DNA from: Cupriavidus basilensis
GTDB lineage: Bacteria; Pseudomonadota; Gammaproteobacteria; Burkholderiales; Burkholderiaceae
NCBI RefSeq assembly: GCF_000832305.1
Contig: NZ_CP010536.1
Location: 62,001-126,000 of the forward strand
DNA: 64,000 bases
Direction: 5' to 3'
Positions within the stretch are counted from its first letter, which is position 1. Each line of letters starts with the position of its first letter. The position numbers and the translations under genes are program-made. The notes under the pieces were generated by a model. It ran no database searches. It saw nothing but the letters and a program-made list of their open reading frames with translations, and had not been told where the DNA came from. Shown here piece after piece: positions 41,279 through 50,010 of this stretch.

Positions 41279-42117
41279 AACTAGTACGTGTGGGTAAGCC
41301 GGGCGCGGAACGCCCGGGTCTGATCGATGCCGAAGGCCGCGTGCGCGACCTGTCCGGCGTGCTGGACGGCCTCGGGCCGCAGGCGTTGTCGGCCGAAGCG
41401 CTGGCGCGCCTGGCCAGGCTCGACCCGGCCACGCTGCCGGTGGTGCAGGCCGAGCGCTTCGGCGTGCCCTGGACCGGCATCGGCAAGATCGTGGCGATCG
41501 GCCTGAACTACGCCGACCACGCCGCCGAGGCGGGCATGGCGTTGCCGGCCGAGCCCATCGTCTTCCTGAAGGCAAACAGCTCGCTCAACGGGCCCAACGA
41601 CCCGGTGATGCTGCCGCGCGGCTCCGAGAAGACTGACTGGGAAGTGGAGCTTGGCGTGGTGATCGGCAAAGTGGCACGCGACGTCTCGCTCGCCGATGCG
41701 CTCTCGCACGTGGCCGGCTACTGCGTGGTCAACGACGTCTCCGAGCGCGAATTCCAGATCGAGCGCGGCGGCACCTGGGACAAGGGCAAGGGGTGCGACA
41801 CCTTCTGCCCGGTCGGCCCCTGGCTGGTCACGCGCGACGAAGTGCCCGACCCGCAGGCGCTGGGCCTGTGGCTGGATGTCAACGGCCAGCGCGTGCAGAA
41901 GGGCAGCACCGCCACCATGGTGTTCGACGTGGCCACGCTGGTGAGCTACGTCAGCCGCTTCATGACGCTGCACCCCGGCGACCTGATCTGCACCGGCACG
42001 CCGCCGGGCGTGGGCATGGGCTTCAAGCCACCGCGCTTTCTCAAGGCGGGCGACACCATGCGCCTGGGCATCGACGGCCTGGGCGAGCAGGGCCAGACGG
42101 TGGTGGCCTACGCGTAG
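41275..42117 (+). CDS. fumarylacetoacetate hydrolase (FAH) family protein
   Basis: 280-residue metal-dependent enzyme of the FAH superfamily (hydrolases, hydratases, decarboxylases acting on 2-oxo acids). Signature pieces: VAIGLNYADHAAEAGM, IVFLKANSSLNGPNDPVMLP, WEVELGVVIGK with the glutamate metal ligands, GYCVVNDVSEREFQIERGG and DLICTGTPPGVGMGF. Start overlaps the GntR stop. It probably processes an oxo-acid or ring-cleaved product of the adjoining pathway; exact substrate unknown. Confidence 0.9.
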   Translation: MKLVRVGKPGAERPGLIDAEGRVRDLSGVLDGLGPQALSAEALARLARLDPATLPVVQAERFGVPWTGIGKIVAIGLNYADHAAEAGMALPAEPIVFLKANSSLNGPNDPVMLPRGSEKTDWEVELGVVIGKVARDVSLADALSHVAGYCVVNDVSEREFQIERGGTWDKGKGCDTFCPVGPWLVTRDEVPDPQALGLWLDVNGQRVQKGSTATMVFDVATLVSYVSRFMTLHPGDLICTGTPPGVGMGFKPPRFLKAGDTMRLGIDGLGEQGQTVVAYA

Positions 42118-42156
42118 GGCGGGCCAAAGCCGCGCGCCATGACGACGGCTGTCTCT

Positions 42157-42180
42157 CCCTCTCCCCTCAGGGGGAGAGGG
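42157..42180. repeat. REP-like hairpin 1
   Basis: CCCTCTCCCC-TCAG-GGGGAGAGGG, perfect 10-bp stem, 40 bases after the FAH stop. Confidence 0.6.
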
Positions 42181-42276
42181 CCGGGGAGAGGGGTGGCTTA
42201 ACTAGGAGCCACTCAAAGCGAAGCCCGTGGTGTTGTCCAGCACGCAGGCGTAAAGAGCGCCCGCCCTCTCCCCCAT

Positions 42277-42302
42277 CCCCTCTCCCGCACGCGGGAGAGG
42301 GG
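42277..42302. repeat. REP-like hairpin 2
   Basis: CCCCTCTCCCGC-AC-GCGGGAGAGGGG, perfect 12-bp stem sharing the CCCTCTCCC core with hairpin 1, 120 bp apart; the pair looks like a composite intergenic repeat. Confidence 0.6.
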
Positions 42303-42574
42303 AGCACGACAACGCGGAGCCGGCGCTGTGCCTGGCCCTGGCTGTGCCGCTAGTTGTGCCGCTGGTACCGCTTGTACCGCTATCGACACCTGCCCCCACG
42401 GCCGCAAATCTCCCCATGATTCCAGCGAACGCGAGAACGTCCCCCGTTCGCAACAGTTGTTCCCCTGATTTCGCTACAAAGGGTTAAACCGTTTGCGCTC
42501 CGCGCCCAGCGTGAAATACTGTTTTCCATATGCCCTACGCCTCGTAAAGGGGCCTTGAGAAAAAGAGTACTGCC

Positions 42575-43843
42575 ATGTCAGAACACGCTCCCGAACTGAT
42601 CGAGTCACTTCTTGCCGACTCGCACGCGACCCGACCCGCCGCCTCCTTCGCCTCCACCACTTCCCGCGCTTCCCGATTCTGTGAACTGGCCGACACCGTC
42701 GACAGCCGCGCCGAGCTGGAAGCCATCCGCCACAGCATCCACCAGCACCCCGAGCTCGCCTTCGACGAAGTGCGCACCGCCGAGCTGGTCGCCACCGAGC
42801 TCGAAGGCTGGGGCTACGCGGTGACGCGCGGCGTTGGCGGCACCGGCGTGGTTGGCACGCTGTGCCAGGGCGACGGTCCGCGCAGCATCGGCGTGCGCGC
42901 CGACATGGACGCACTGCCCATTCATGAGCGCACCGGCCTGGCGTACGCCAGCATCCACGCCGGCAAGATGCACGCCTGCGGCCACGATGGCCACACCACC
43001 GTGCTGCTCGGTGCGGCGCGCCAGCTGGCCCGCACACGCAACTTCAACGGCACCGTCAACCTGATCTTCCAGCCCGCCGAGGAAATCGGCGCCGGCGGCG
43101 GCGCCGAGCGCATGCTCGCCGACGGCCTGTTCGAGCGCTTTCCCTGCGACGCGATCTTCGGGCTGCACAACCATCCCGGCGTGGAGGCCGGCACCTTCAT
43201 GTTCCGCGCCGGCCCCTTCATGGCGGCCTGCGATACGGTCGCCATCACCATCCGCGGCAAGGGCGGCCACGCGGCCCGCCCGCACCAGTCGATCGACCCG
43301 ATCCTGGTCGCAGGCAGCCTGGTGATGGCGCTGCAGAGCATCGTGTCGCGCAATATCGACCCGAACGAAACCGCCGTGGTCACCATCGGCACGTTGCATG
43401 CCGGGCATGTGGCCAATGTGATCCCCGAGAGCGCCAAGCTGGAGTTGAGCGTGCGATCGTTCAGTCCCGACGTGCGGCGCACGCTGGAGGATCGTATCCG
43501 GCGGCTGGTGACCTCACATGTGGAGGGCTATGGCGCGACGGTGGAGATTGACTACATCCGAGGCTATCCGGTGCTGATCAACAGCGAGCGCGAGACGGAG
43601 TTCGCCCGCCAGGTGGCAGAGGAACTGGTGGGGCCTGACAAGGTGGTGGCGAATTTCCCGCTGATCGCCGGGAGCGAGGATTTTGCTTACTTCCTGCAGC
43701 AACGGCCGGGGTGTTTTGTGCGGATGGGGAATGGGGCGGGGCAGCCTTTGCTGCATAACGCTGGGTATGATTTCAACGATGAGAATCTGACGGTTGGGGC
43801 GGCTTATTGGGCCAGGTTGGTGGAGAGGTATCTGGAGGCGTAA
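42575..43843 (+). CDS. M20D amidohydrolase (hippurate hydrolase / N-acyl amino acid hydrolase type)
   Basis: 422-residue metallo-amidohydrolase releasing amino acids from N-acyl derivatives. Motifs: HPELAFDEVRTAELVA, GVRADMDALPI, HACGHDGHTTVLLGAA with the metal-binding cysteine and histidine, FQPAEEIGAGGGAERML, GLHNHPGVEAG and GKGGHAARPHQSIDPI in the lid domain. The first 40 residues are an extra Ala/Ser-rich N-terminus not usual in the family. Convergent with the AraC gene. Confidence 0.9.
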   Translation: MSEHAPELIESLLADSHATRPAASFASTTSRASRFCELADTVDSRAELEAIRHSIHQHPELAFDEVRTAELVATELEGWGYAVTRGVGGTGVVGTLCQGDGPRSIGVRADMDALPIHERTGLAYASIHAGKMHACGHDGHTTVLLGAARQLARTRNFNGTVNLIFQPAEEIGAGGGAERMLADGLFERFPCDAIFGLHNHPGVEAGTFMFRAGPFMAACDTVAITIRGKGGHAARPHQSIDPILVAGSLVMALQSIVSRNIDPNETAVVTIGTLHAGHVANVIPESAKLELSVRSFSPDVRRTLEDRIRRLVTSHVEGYGATVEIDYIRGYPVLINSERETEFARQVAEELVGPDKVVANFPLIAGSEDFAYFLQQRPGCFVRMGNGAGQPLLHNAGYDFNDENLTVGAAYWARLVERYLEA

Positions 43844-43857
43844 AAGGGGGCAAGGTC

Positions 43858-43874
43858 AGGCCCGGGCCGGGCCT
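43858..43874. terminator. GC hairpin between convergent M20 and AraC genes
   Basis: AGGCCC-GGGCC-GGGCCT immediately after the M20 stop; no U-tract, so a weak or Rho-assisted terminator at best. Confidence 0.4.
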
Positions 43875-43947
43875 GTCAACACCGCAAAAATCAAGCCTCA
43901 GACACAGCACCAAGAGCCAACGGTTCGACCCTTGAGACCCCAAAAAA

Positions 43948-44829
43948 TCACCGAAAAAACCCACTAGGCGGCACCCCGAACTGCCTCCTGAACATAGTGG
44001 AAAACGCACTGGGACTCTCATACCCCAGATCCAGCGCCACATCCACCACCTTGGCCCCGGCGGCCAGCCCCTCCAACGCCGACAGCAGCCGAGCCTGCTG
44101 CCGCCACTGCCCGAACGTCATCCCGGTCTCCCGGGCAAAGCGCCGCTGAATGGTCTTGGGATCCACGCCCAGCCGCTCCCCCCATTGCGCCAAAGTCAGC
44201 GCTGTATCGGGCGCCCCGACAATCGCATCGCAGATCTCTCGCAATCCGGCATCGGCAGGACGCGGCAAGTGCAACGGCAACGTCGGCACCAGCATGACTT
44301 CATCCAGCAACAACCGCATCAGCCGCCCGTCCCGGGACGCTTCCGCGTAGGGCGAAGGGATATCGATCGCGGCGAGGATGAGCTCGCGCAGCAGTGGCGT
44401 GATGCCCAGCACGGTGCAGCGGCTGGGCAGGTTGTCAGCGGCGTCCGGCCGGATATAGGCGGTGCGCATGCGCACGTGCCCGACCATGCGGATCCAGTGC
44501 ACCACGCCTCCAGGCATCCACATGCCGCGCGTGGGGGGCACGATCCATTGCCCTTCGGCGGTGGCGACCACCATCACGCCATGCACCGCGTGCACCAGTT
44601 GCGCATTGGGATGCTGGTGCGGCTTGGTAACGTGGCCGGGCACATAGTCGGCGGCCATGGCGGTGACGGGCATGGCGCTGCGGTCGTACTGCAGGTAGGC
44701 GGGCGACTTGGCGTAGGAGTCGGCGCGGGGGGAGGCGGGCGGGGAGGAGGGGGGTGTGGGCGCGGCGCTTTCGGCGCTATCGGCGTTCTTGGCGCTTCGC
44801 TGCGTGATTGGGCGGGGGAGGCGGGGCAT
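43948..44829 (-). CDS. AraC family transcriptional regulator
   Basis: 293-residue regulator: an N-terminal cupin-like sensor (VTKPHQHPNAQLVHAVHGVM, WIVPPTRGMWMPGGVVHWIR) and C-terminal double helix-turn-helix (WGERLGVDPKTIQRRFARET, VALDLGYESPSAFSTMFRRQ). It lies divergent from the Fsr-like exporter, which it probably regulates. The first 35 residues are Pro/Ser/Ala-rich and may be partly untranslated. Confidence 0.9.
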   Translation of the reverse strand: MPRLPRPITQRSAKNADSAESAAPTPPSSPPASPRADSYAKSPAYLQYDRSAMPVTAMAADYVPGHVTKPHQHPNAQLVHAVHGVMVVATAEGQWIVPPTRGMWMPGGVVHWIRMVGHVRMRTAYIRPDAADNLPSRCTVLGITPLLRELILAAIDIPSPYAEASRDGRLMRLLLDEVMLVPTLPLHLPRPADAGLREICDAIVGAPDTALTLAQWGERLGVDPKTIQRRFARETGMTFGQWRQQARLLSALEGLAAGAKVVDVALDLGYESPSAFSTMFRRQFGVPPSGFFR

Positions 44830-44936
44830 GTCCTTTTCTCCAAGGTTCTGGCCCTATTCTCGCAGGACAGACGGGTTCGTGCCATTTAGGATGAGCGCCA
44901 GGATTCCCCATTGTCTTTTCAGCCCCCGTTTCCATC

Positions 44937-46193
44937 ATGAGCAGCCGCATCGAAACCGCGCCCGGCGGCGCGAATGCCTCGCCGCAAGGCCTGGCCCAGA
45001 CTTCCACTACCGCGCAGGCCACCGAGCGGACCGGCTTCCGGGTGCTGGGGGCGATCAGCTTTTCGCACTTCCTCAACGACATGATCCAGTCGCTGATCCT
45101 GGCCATCTATCCGATGCTCAAGGGCGGCTTCAACCTCAGCTTTACCCAGATCGGGCTGCTGACCCTGACGTACCAGATCACCGCCTCGCTGCTGCAGCCG
45201 GTGGTGGGCCTGTACACCGACAAGCATCCCAAGCCGCAGTCGCTGTCGATCGGCATGGGGTTCACGTTGTGCGGCTTGCTGCTGCTGTCGGTGGCGCCTA
45301 CCTATGGCGTGCTGCTGGTGGCCGCGGCGCTGGTGGGCACCGGGTCGTCGATCTTCCATCCGGAGTCGTCGCGCGTGGCGCGCATGGCGTCGGGCGGGCA
45401 GCACGGGCTGGCACAGTCGATCTTCCAGGTTGGCGGCAACGCGGGCAGCGCGACCGGGCCGCTGCTGGCGGCGTGGATCGTGCATCAGCAGAGCAGCGTG
45501 GCGTGGTTCTCGCTGGCGGCGTTGCTGGCGATTGCCGTGCTGTGGCAGATTGGCGGCTGGTATGGCCGTGAACTGGCGCACACCACGCGCAAGCGCAAGG
45601 CTGTCGCTGCCGCCGCGCCGCTGCCGCGCCGCACCGTGGTGCGGGCCATGGTGGTGCTGATGGCGCTGGTGTTCTCCAAGTATTTCTACATGGCGAGCCT
45701 GAACACGTATTACACCTTCTACCTGATGGAGCGTTTTGGCCTGACGCGGCAGAGTTCGCAGCTCTACCTGTTCGTGTTCCTGTTCGCGGTGGCGGCCGGC
45801 ACCATCCTGGGCGGACCGATCGGCGACCGCATCGGCCGCAAGCGCGTGATCTGGGCGTCGATCCTGGGCGTGGCGCCGTTCACGCTGATGCTGCCGCATG
45901 CCAACCTGTTCTGGACTGGCGTGCTGTCGTTCATCATCGGCTTTATCCTGGCGTCGGCGTTCTCGGCCATCCTGGTGTTCGCGCAGGAACTGATCCCGGG
46001 CAAGGTGGGCATGGTGTCGGGCTTGTTCTTCGGCTTTGCTTTCGGCATGGGCGGCATCGGCGCGGCGGTGCTGGGCAAGCTGGCCGATGCGCATGGCATC
46101 CAATCGGTCTACCAGCTGTGCGCCTTCCTGCCGTTGCTGGGGCTGCTGGCCATTTTCCTGCCAGACCTGGGCGGGCGAAAAAAGCTGGCCTGA
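44937..46193 (+). CDS. MFS exporter, fosmidomycin-resistance (Fsr) type
   Basis: 418-residue, 12-helix exporter. ISFSHFLNDMIQSLILAIYP, LTYQITASLLQPVVGLYTDK, GTGSSIFHPESSRVARMASG and SIFQVGGNAGSATGPLLAAW are characteristic of Fsr proteins. The family confers fosmidomycin resistance in E. coli when overexpressed; native substrates are not known. Divergent AraC regulator suggests inducible efflux. Confidence 0.88.
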   Translation: MSSRIETAPGGANASPQGLAQTSTTAQATERTGFRVLGAISFSHFLNDMIQSLILAIYPMLKGGFNLSFTQIGLLTLTYQITASLLQPVVGLYTDKHPKPQSLSIGMGFTLCGLLLLSVAPTYGVLLVAAALVGTGSSIFHPESSRVARMASGGQHGLAQSIFQVGGNAGSATGPLLAAWIVHQQSSVAWFSLAALLAIAVLWQIGGWYGRELAHTTRKRKAVAAAAPLPRRTVVRAMVVLMALVFSKYFYMASLNTYYTFYLMERFGLTRQSSQLYLFVFLFAVAAGTILGGPIGDRIGRKRVIWASILGVAPFTLMLPHANLFWTGVLSFIIGFILASAFSAILVFAQELIPGKVGMVSGLFFGFAFGMGGIGAAVLGKLADAHGIQSVYQLCAFLPLLGLLAIFLPDLGGRKKLA

Positions 46194-46205
46194 GCCTGCG
46201 CGCGG

Positions 46206-46340
46206 CGGCGCTCGGTTGAAGTCGATGGCGAGCACGCCGGCGGGTTCGCCGGTGGCGCGGCCGCCTTCGCGGATGGCGGCCGCGCAGGTGGCCCACCAGC
46301 GCACGCCGCAGGCGAGCGCGTACAGGTCGCCGCCGGCCAC
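46206..46340 (-). pseudogene. possible fragment of a sensory (Cache/GAF-type) protein
   Basis: An open stretch on the - strand reads GGDLYALACGVRWWATCAAA then IREGGRATGEPAGVLAIDFN, a pattern seen at the end of ligand-binding domains in chemoreceptors and diguanylate cyclases. There is no full gene around it: upstream lies the M20 gene, downstream the exporter. It is best read as a remnant, though chance cannot be excluded. Confidence 0.35.
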
Positions 46341-46368
46341 GTAGCTCCTGTCAGGGTGGCTGAGCCGG

Positions 46369-47688
46369 TCAGCGGCCGGTCTTGTCCTGCGACACGTCCA
46401 TGATCATGCGCGTGAGCAGGTACAGGCGCGGCGTGACCGAGTTGAGGTCGACGTATTCCGCATCGTTGGAGTGCGCGCCAAAGCCGCGCAGGCCAAAGCG
46501 CTCGATCACAGGCGCCTTGGTGGCGGCCGCGGCAAAGGCCGCATCGGTGCCGCCGCCTTCGGCGGTGTCGTACACGGCCAGCTTCTCGCCGATCTCCGCA
46601 TACACGCCTTGCGCGTGCGCGGCCAGCTTGCGCGCGGCGTCGGTGACTTCCAGCGGCGGGCGGCGACGTTCGAATCTGACCTCGACCTTGGTCTCGGGAA
46701 TCAGCTGCTTCTTCACGCGTTCCTGCAGCGTGCGCTCCAGGTTGTCGTAGTCGGCGGTGCGCAGCACGCGCACGTCGGCCTGGGCCGTGGCGGTGGCCGG
46801 GATCACGTTGCGGTTGGTGCCGGCCGAGGAGATCGTCCAGTTCACCTTGAGCCCGGTCTCGTGGTTGGACAGGTCGCGCATCTGCAGGATCTGGTGCGAG
46901 AGTTCATACAGCGCGTTGCGGCCGTTCTCGGGAGAGCTGCCGGCGTGCGACGCCTTGCCGTGCACGGTCAGCGAGATGGCGCCGATGCCGCTGGTGGCCA
47001 GCGACAAGCGGTCGCCGGTCACGCGCGTGGCTTCGCAGGAGAACACCGCGTCTTGCTGGCTGCCCATCCTGGTCAGCATGGCGCGCGCGCCCGGCGAGCT
47101 GATTTCCTCGTCGCCGTTGATCAGCACGGTCAGTGTGCCGTAGTCCTTGAAGCCCATTTTCTGCAGGATGGCCACCGTATGCAGGATCACCGCCACGCCG
47201 TTCTTGTCGTCGGCGATGCCCAGGCCGTAGGCGCGCTCGCCGTCGATGCGAAACGGCTGCTGCGCCAGCATGCCGCGCAGGTAGACCGTATCCATATGGC
47301 CGATCAGCATGATGTTGCGCTTGCCCGTGCCCTTGAACTGCGCCATCACCATCTTGCCCACTTGCTTGGGCGTGTCTTCCATGCGGTAGACCTCGGTAGG
47401 CTCGATCAACTGCGCGTCGCCGCCCATCGCGGCCAGCCGGTCGCGGATCAGCGCGGCGATGCGGTCCAGCCCTTCGATGTCCTTGCTGCCGGACTCGATC
47501 GAGACCAGGTCCTTGAGGGTGGCGATGAGCGCTGGCTTTTCTTGCTGGGACAGCTGGTAGGCGGGCTCCACCGGCGCCGCTTGCGCGGCAGCGGCGCAGA
47601 GCAGGGCGGCGAGCGTGGCCGCCGCTTTCAAGGATGGACTGCAGCGATGGGCAAGCGCGCTGGCGCGCGGGCTAAAGTTCAAGCGCAT
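46369..47688 (-). CDS. M20 metallopeptidase, glutamate carboxypeptidase (CPG2) type, exported
   Basis: 439-residue Zn carboxypeptidase with a signal peptide (SLKAAATLAALLCAAAAQA). Metal ligands: LIGHMDTVY, GLGIADDKNG, INGDEEISSPG, SCEATR and the C-terminal GFGAHSNDAEYVDL. CPG2-type enzymes remove C-terminal glutamate from folates and peptides in the periplasm. ATG 47688 has CGGAG seven bases upstream; the open frame extends beyond it without homology. Stands alone, reading towards the exporter gene. Confidence 0.9.
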   Translation of the reverse strand: MRLNFSPRASALAHRCSPSLKAAATLAALLCAAAAQAAPVEPAYQLSQQEKPALIATLKDLVSIESGSKDIEGLDRIAALIRDRLAAMGGDAQLIEPTEVYRMEDTPKQVGKMVMAQFKGTGKRNIMLIGHMDTVYLRGMLAQQPFRIDGERAYGLGIADDKNGVAVILHTVAILQKMGFKDYGTLTVLINGDEEISSPGARAMLTRMGSQQDAVFSCEATRVTGDRLSLATSGIGAISLTVHGKASHAGSSPENGRNALYELSHQILQMRDLSNHETGLKVNWTISSAGTNRNVIPATATAQADVRVLRTADYDNLERTLQERVKKQLIPETKVEVRFERRRPPLEVTDAARKLAAHAQGVYAEIGEKLAVYDTAEGGGTDAAFAAAATKAPVIERFGLRGFGAHSNDAEYVDLNSVTPRLYLLTRMIMDVSQDKTGR

Positions 47689-47809
47689 GTGGGGGCTCCG
47701 TGATGCAGTGAGGAAAAACGCAGTGGGGGGACAGATAAAAGGCAGGGCGGATTGCAGGGTTCGTGCCATGCGTGGCGCACGCGTTGCTGCGATGCGCCTG
47801 CCTGATGCG

Positions 47810-48388
47810 TCATTCGCCGGCCGTCTCGAAGCCCTGCAGCCAGCGCCGCAACAGGCTTGCCAGCTGCCTGCGCTCGGCGGCCGAGAGCCGCTCCAGCAAG
47901 CGATGCTCATTGGCCACGTGTACTTCCAGCGCGTGGTCGATGCGCACGCGGCCTGGCTGGGTCAGCTCGATCAGCAGCCCGCGCCGGTCATCCGGGTTGG
48001 GGCTGCGGCGCACCAGCCCGGCGCGCTCCAGATGGTCGATCCGGTTGGTCATGGTGCCTGAGGTGATCATCAGCGAATCGATCAGCGCGCCCGGCGACAT
48101 CGCATAAGGCGGGCCAGAGCGGCGCAGCGTGGCCAGCACGTCGAACTCCCAGGTATTCAGTCCGGTCGGCGCCAGCGCGGACTCCACCGCGCGGTCAGTA
48201 TGGCGCGCCAGGCGCCACACCCGGCCGATGATGCCCATCGGCGCGGCGTCCAGGTCCGGGCGCTCGCGCGCCCACTGGGCCAGGATATGGTCGACCCGAT
48301 CGCCCCCGCCTTCGGGGGCCTCGCCGTTGCCGGCTTTCGGGGAGGGCGCCGTCGCGCTGCTTGCCTTGGGTTTGCCGCGGGTAGCCAT
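47810..48388 (-). CDS. MarR family transcriptional regulator
   Basis: 192-residue winged-helix regulator (LNTWEFDVLATLRRSGPPYA, IDSLMITSGTMTNRIDHLER, AGLVRRSPNPDDRRGLLIEL). Divergent from the EamA transporter, with two near-identical palindromes between, so it very likely represses it in response to a small aromatic or toxic ligand. Confidence 0.92.
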   Translation of the reverse strand: MATRGKPKASSATAPSPKAGNGEAPEGGGDRVDHILAQWARERPDLDAAPMGIIGRVWRLARHTDRAVESALAPTGLNTWEFDVLATLRRSGPPYAMSPGALIDSLMITSGTMTNRIDHLERAGLVRRSPNPDDRRGLLIELTQPGRVRIDHALEVHVANEHRLLERLSAAERRQLASLLRRWLQGFETAGE

Positions 48389-48420
48389 GGTGGGCTGCTG
48401 TTGATCCTGGATGACGAGAA

Positions 48421-48475
48421 TCTTGACATCAAGGCTTTCGGTTCGTAAAGTGGATTTTATATCTTGATATCAAGA
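48421..48475. promoter_or_regulatory. twin MarR-type operators
   Basis: TCTTGATATCAAGA at 48462-48475 is a perfect 14-bp palindrome; TCTTGACATCAAGG at 48421-48434 matches it with two changes. Centres are 41 bp apart (about four helical turns), on the same face of the helix, in the MarR/EamA divergent promoter. Confidence 0.75.
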
Positions 48476-48508
48476 ATGTTGTCTTGAAGAAAATGGAGCC
48501 ATGACGAC

Positions 48509-49531
48509 ATGAAACCCGCCCCTCAGCGCGACCCCCGGCCCGTCTCGCCAGCGCGGCGCGCGGCGCGCCCATCCTCGTCGTCTTCCACGCCTGCCCCGCA
48601 GGTTCAGGTACGCACGGCGGATGTCCTGCTGACCGCTTCGGCGCCCCTGATCTGGGGCAGCACCTACCTGGTCACCAGCCAGTGGCTGCCGCCGGGACAG
48701 CCGCTGCTGTCCGGCGTGATCCGCGCGCTGCCGGCCGGCCTGGCGATGCTGGCGTGGGGCCGGCAACTGCCGCGCGGCGGCTGGTGGTGGAAGGCGGCGG
48801 TGCTGGGTGTGCTCAATATTGGCCTGTTCCAGGCCATGCTGTTTATCGCCGCCTACCGGCTGCCGGGCGGCGTGGCGGCCACCGTGGGCGCGATCCAGCC
48901 GTTGCTGGTGGCGGTGCTGGCGTGGCTGCTGCTGGGCGCGCGGCCGCGTCCGGCGACGTGGCTGGCCGGGCTGGGGGGCATCGGCGGCGTGGCCTTGCTG
49001 GTGCTGGGACCCGCCGCGCGGCTGGACGGCGTGGGCGTGGCGGCCGCGGCGGCCGGCGCGGTGTCGATGGCGCTGGGCACGGTGCTCGCCAAACGCTGGC
49101 GGGCACCGGTCTCGCCGCTGGTGCTCACCGCGTGGCAGCTCACCGCGGGCGCCTTGTTCCTGCTGCCGTTTGCGCTGGCCTTCGAGACCCTGCCGGCGCG
49201 GCTGACGGTGCCCAACGTGCTCGGCTACCTGTGGCTGTGCGTGGCCGGTGCCGGCGTGAGCTATGCGCTCTGGTTCCGTGGCATCGGCCGCTTGCCGACT
49301 GCGGCGGTGTCCGCGCTGGGCCTGCTCAGCCCCGTTAGCGCCACCGCGCTGGGCTTCCTGGTACTCGGCCAGCGCCTGAGCCCGGCGCAGATGGCCGGTG
49401 CGCTGCTGGTGCTGGCCAGCGTGTGGCTCGGGCAGCGCGCGCCGAAGGCGGCACCGGCCGCAGCCGGAGGCGCCGGGGCCTCAGATGCCTCAGATAAGGC
49501 GCATGGGCCGTTGGCACCGCGGCAAGGGTGA
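48509..49531 (+). CDS. EamA/DMT family transporter
   Basis: 340-residue transporter with ten predicted helices in two EamA repeats (SAPLIWGSTYLVTSQWLPPG, AAYRLPGGVAATVGAIQPLL and the second repeat from VSPLVLTAWQLTAGALFLLP). Such proteins usually export amino acids or metabolites. Under probable control of the divergent MarR. The N-terminal 35 residues are basic and unstructured. Confidence 0.9.
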   Translation: MKPAPQRDPRPVSPARRAARPSSSSSTPAPQVQVRTADVLLTASAPLIWGSTYLVTSQWLPPGQPLLSGVIRALPAGLAMLAWGRQLPRGGWWWKAAVLGVLNIGLFQAMLFIAAYRLPGGVAATVGAIQPLLVAVLAWLLLGARPRPATWLAGLGGIGGVALLVLGPAARLDGVGVAAAAAGAVSMALGTVLAKRWRAPVSPLVLTAWQLTAGALFLLPFALAFETLPARLTVPNVLGYLWLCVAGAGVSYALWFRGIGRLPTAAVSALGLLSPVSATALGFLVLGQRLSPAQMAGALLVLASVWLGQRAPKAAPAAAGGAGASDASDKAHGPLAPRQG

Positions 49532-49602
49532 ACTGCAAGGATGAACGCAAAGGTGAACGGCCAGGGTGAATGGCGCGCCGTTTTTGCGGCATCATGGCGG
49601 GC

Positions 49603-49884
49603 ATGACGTCCGCCGTACCTTCCCCCACCTCCCCCCGGCCCGCTTGCGATCACTGTCTGGCGCTAGCGGCGGATTCCCGCCGGCGCGAGCCGCATGAGCG
49701 GCTTGTGCTCAAGCACACCGCGCCGCTGGTCAGCCAGAGCGCCGCCGGCGTGCCGTTCAGCATGCTCACGTTCACGTGCCGCGAGTGCGGCACCGTATGG
49801 CGGCTCTATGACCGCGCCAACGAGCTCTTTGTCTCGTGGGTGCCGGACCGCGCGCTGGGCCGCGGCGCCGATCGGATAAGATAG
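49603..49884 (+). CDS. small protein with two CxxC-type motifs
   Basis: About 93 residues, not recognised. CDHCLALA near the N-terminus and FTCRECGTVWRLYD near the middle give four cysteines in two C-x-x-C pairs, so a zinc-ribbon-like fold is likely. Start could be ATG 49594 or 49603. No operon partner: the EamA gene ends 70 bases before and the Bug receptor starts 126 bases after. Confidence 0.62.
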   Translation: MTSAVPSPTSPRPACDHCLALAADSRRREPHERLVLKHTAPLVSQSAAGVPFSMLTFTCRECGTVWRLYDRANELFVSWVPDRALGRGADRIR

Positions 49885-50010
49885 CGCCTGCTTCCTGCCT
49901 GCGTGCTGACGGTCCAGCGCCCGGTTCCGGGCCGCCCGGCGGCGCCAGCACGGCCAGTTCCGTCGTTCCGTTGTTCCGTCTTCCAACCGTTGTCCTCGTC
50001 GTCCCCCGCC

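Larger units (their letters stand above)
42118..42574. other. 457-bp intergenic region holding two REP-like hairpins
   Basis: No gene seen between the FAH and M20 genes. The region carries two CCCTCTCCC-type hairpins (listed separately). The final 70 bases hold a plausible but unremarkable promoter zone before the M20 start. Confidence 0.5.

Noticed and set aside
44919..46340. 473-codon - strand frame covering the Fsr exporter
   Set aside because: Most of it is the antisense shadow of the exporter. Only the first 45 codons, outside that gene, look protein-like and are listed as a possible fragment.
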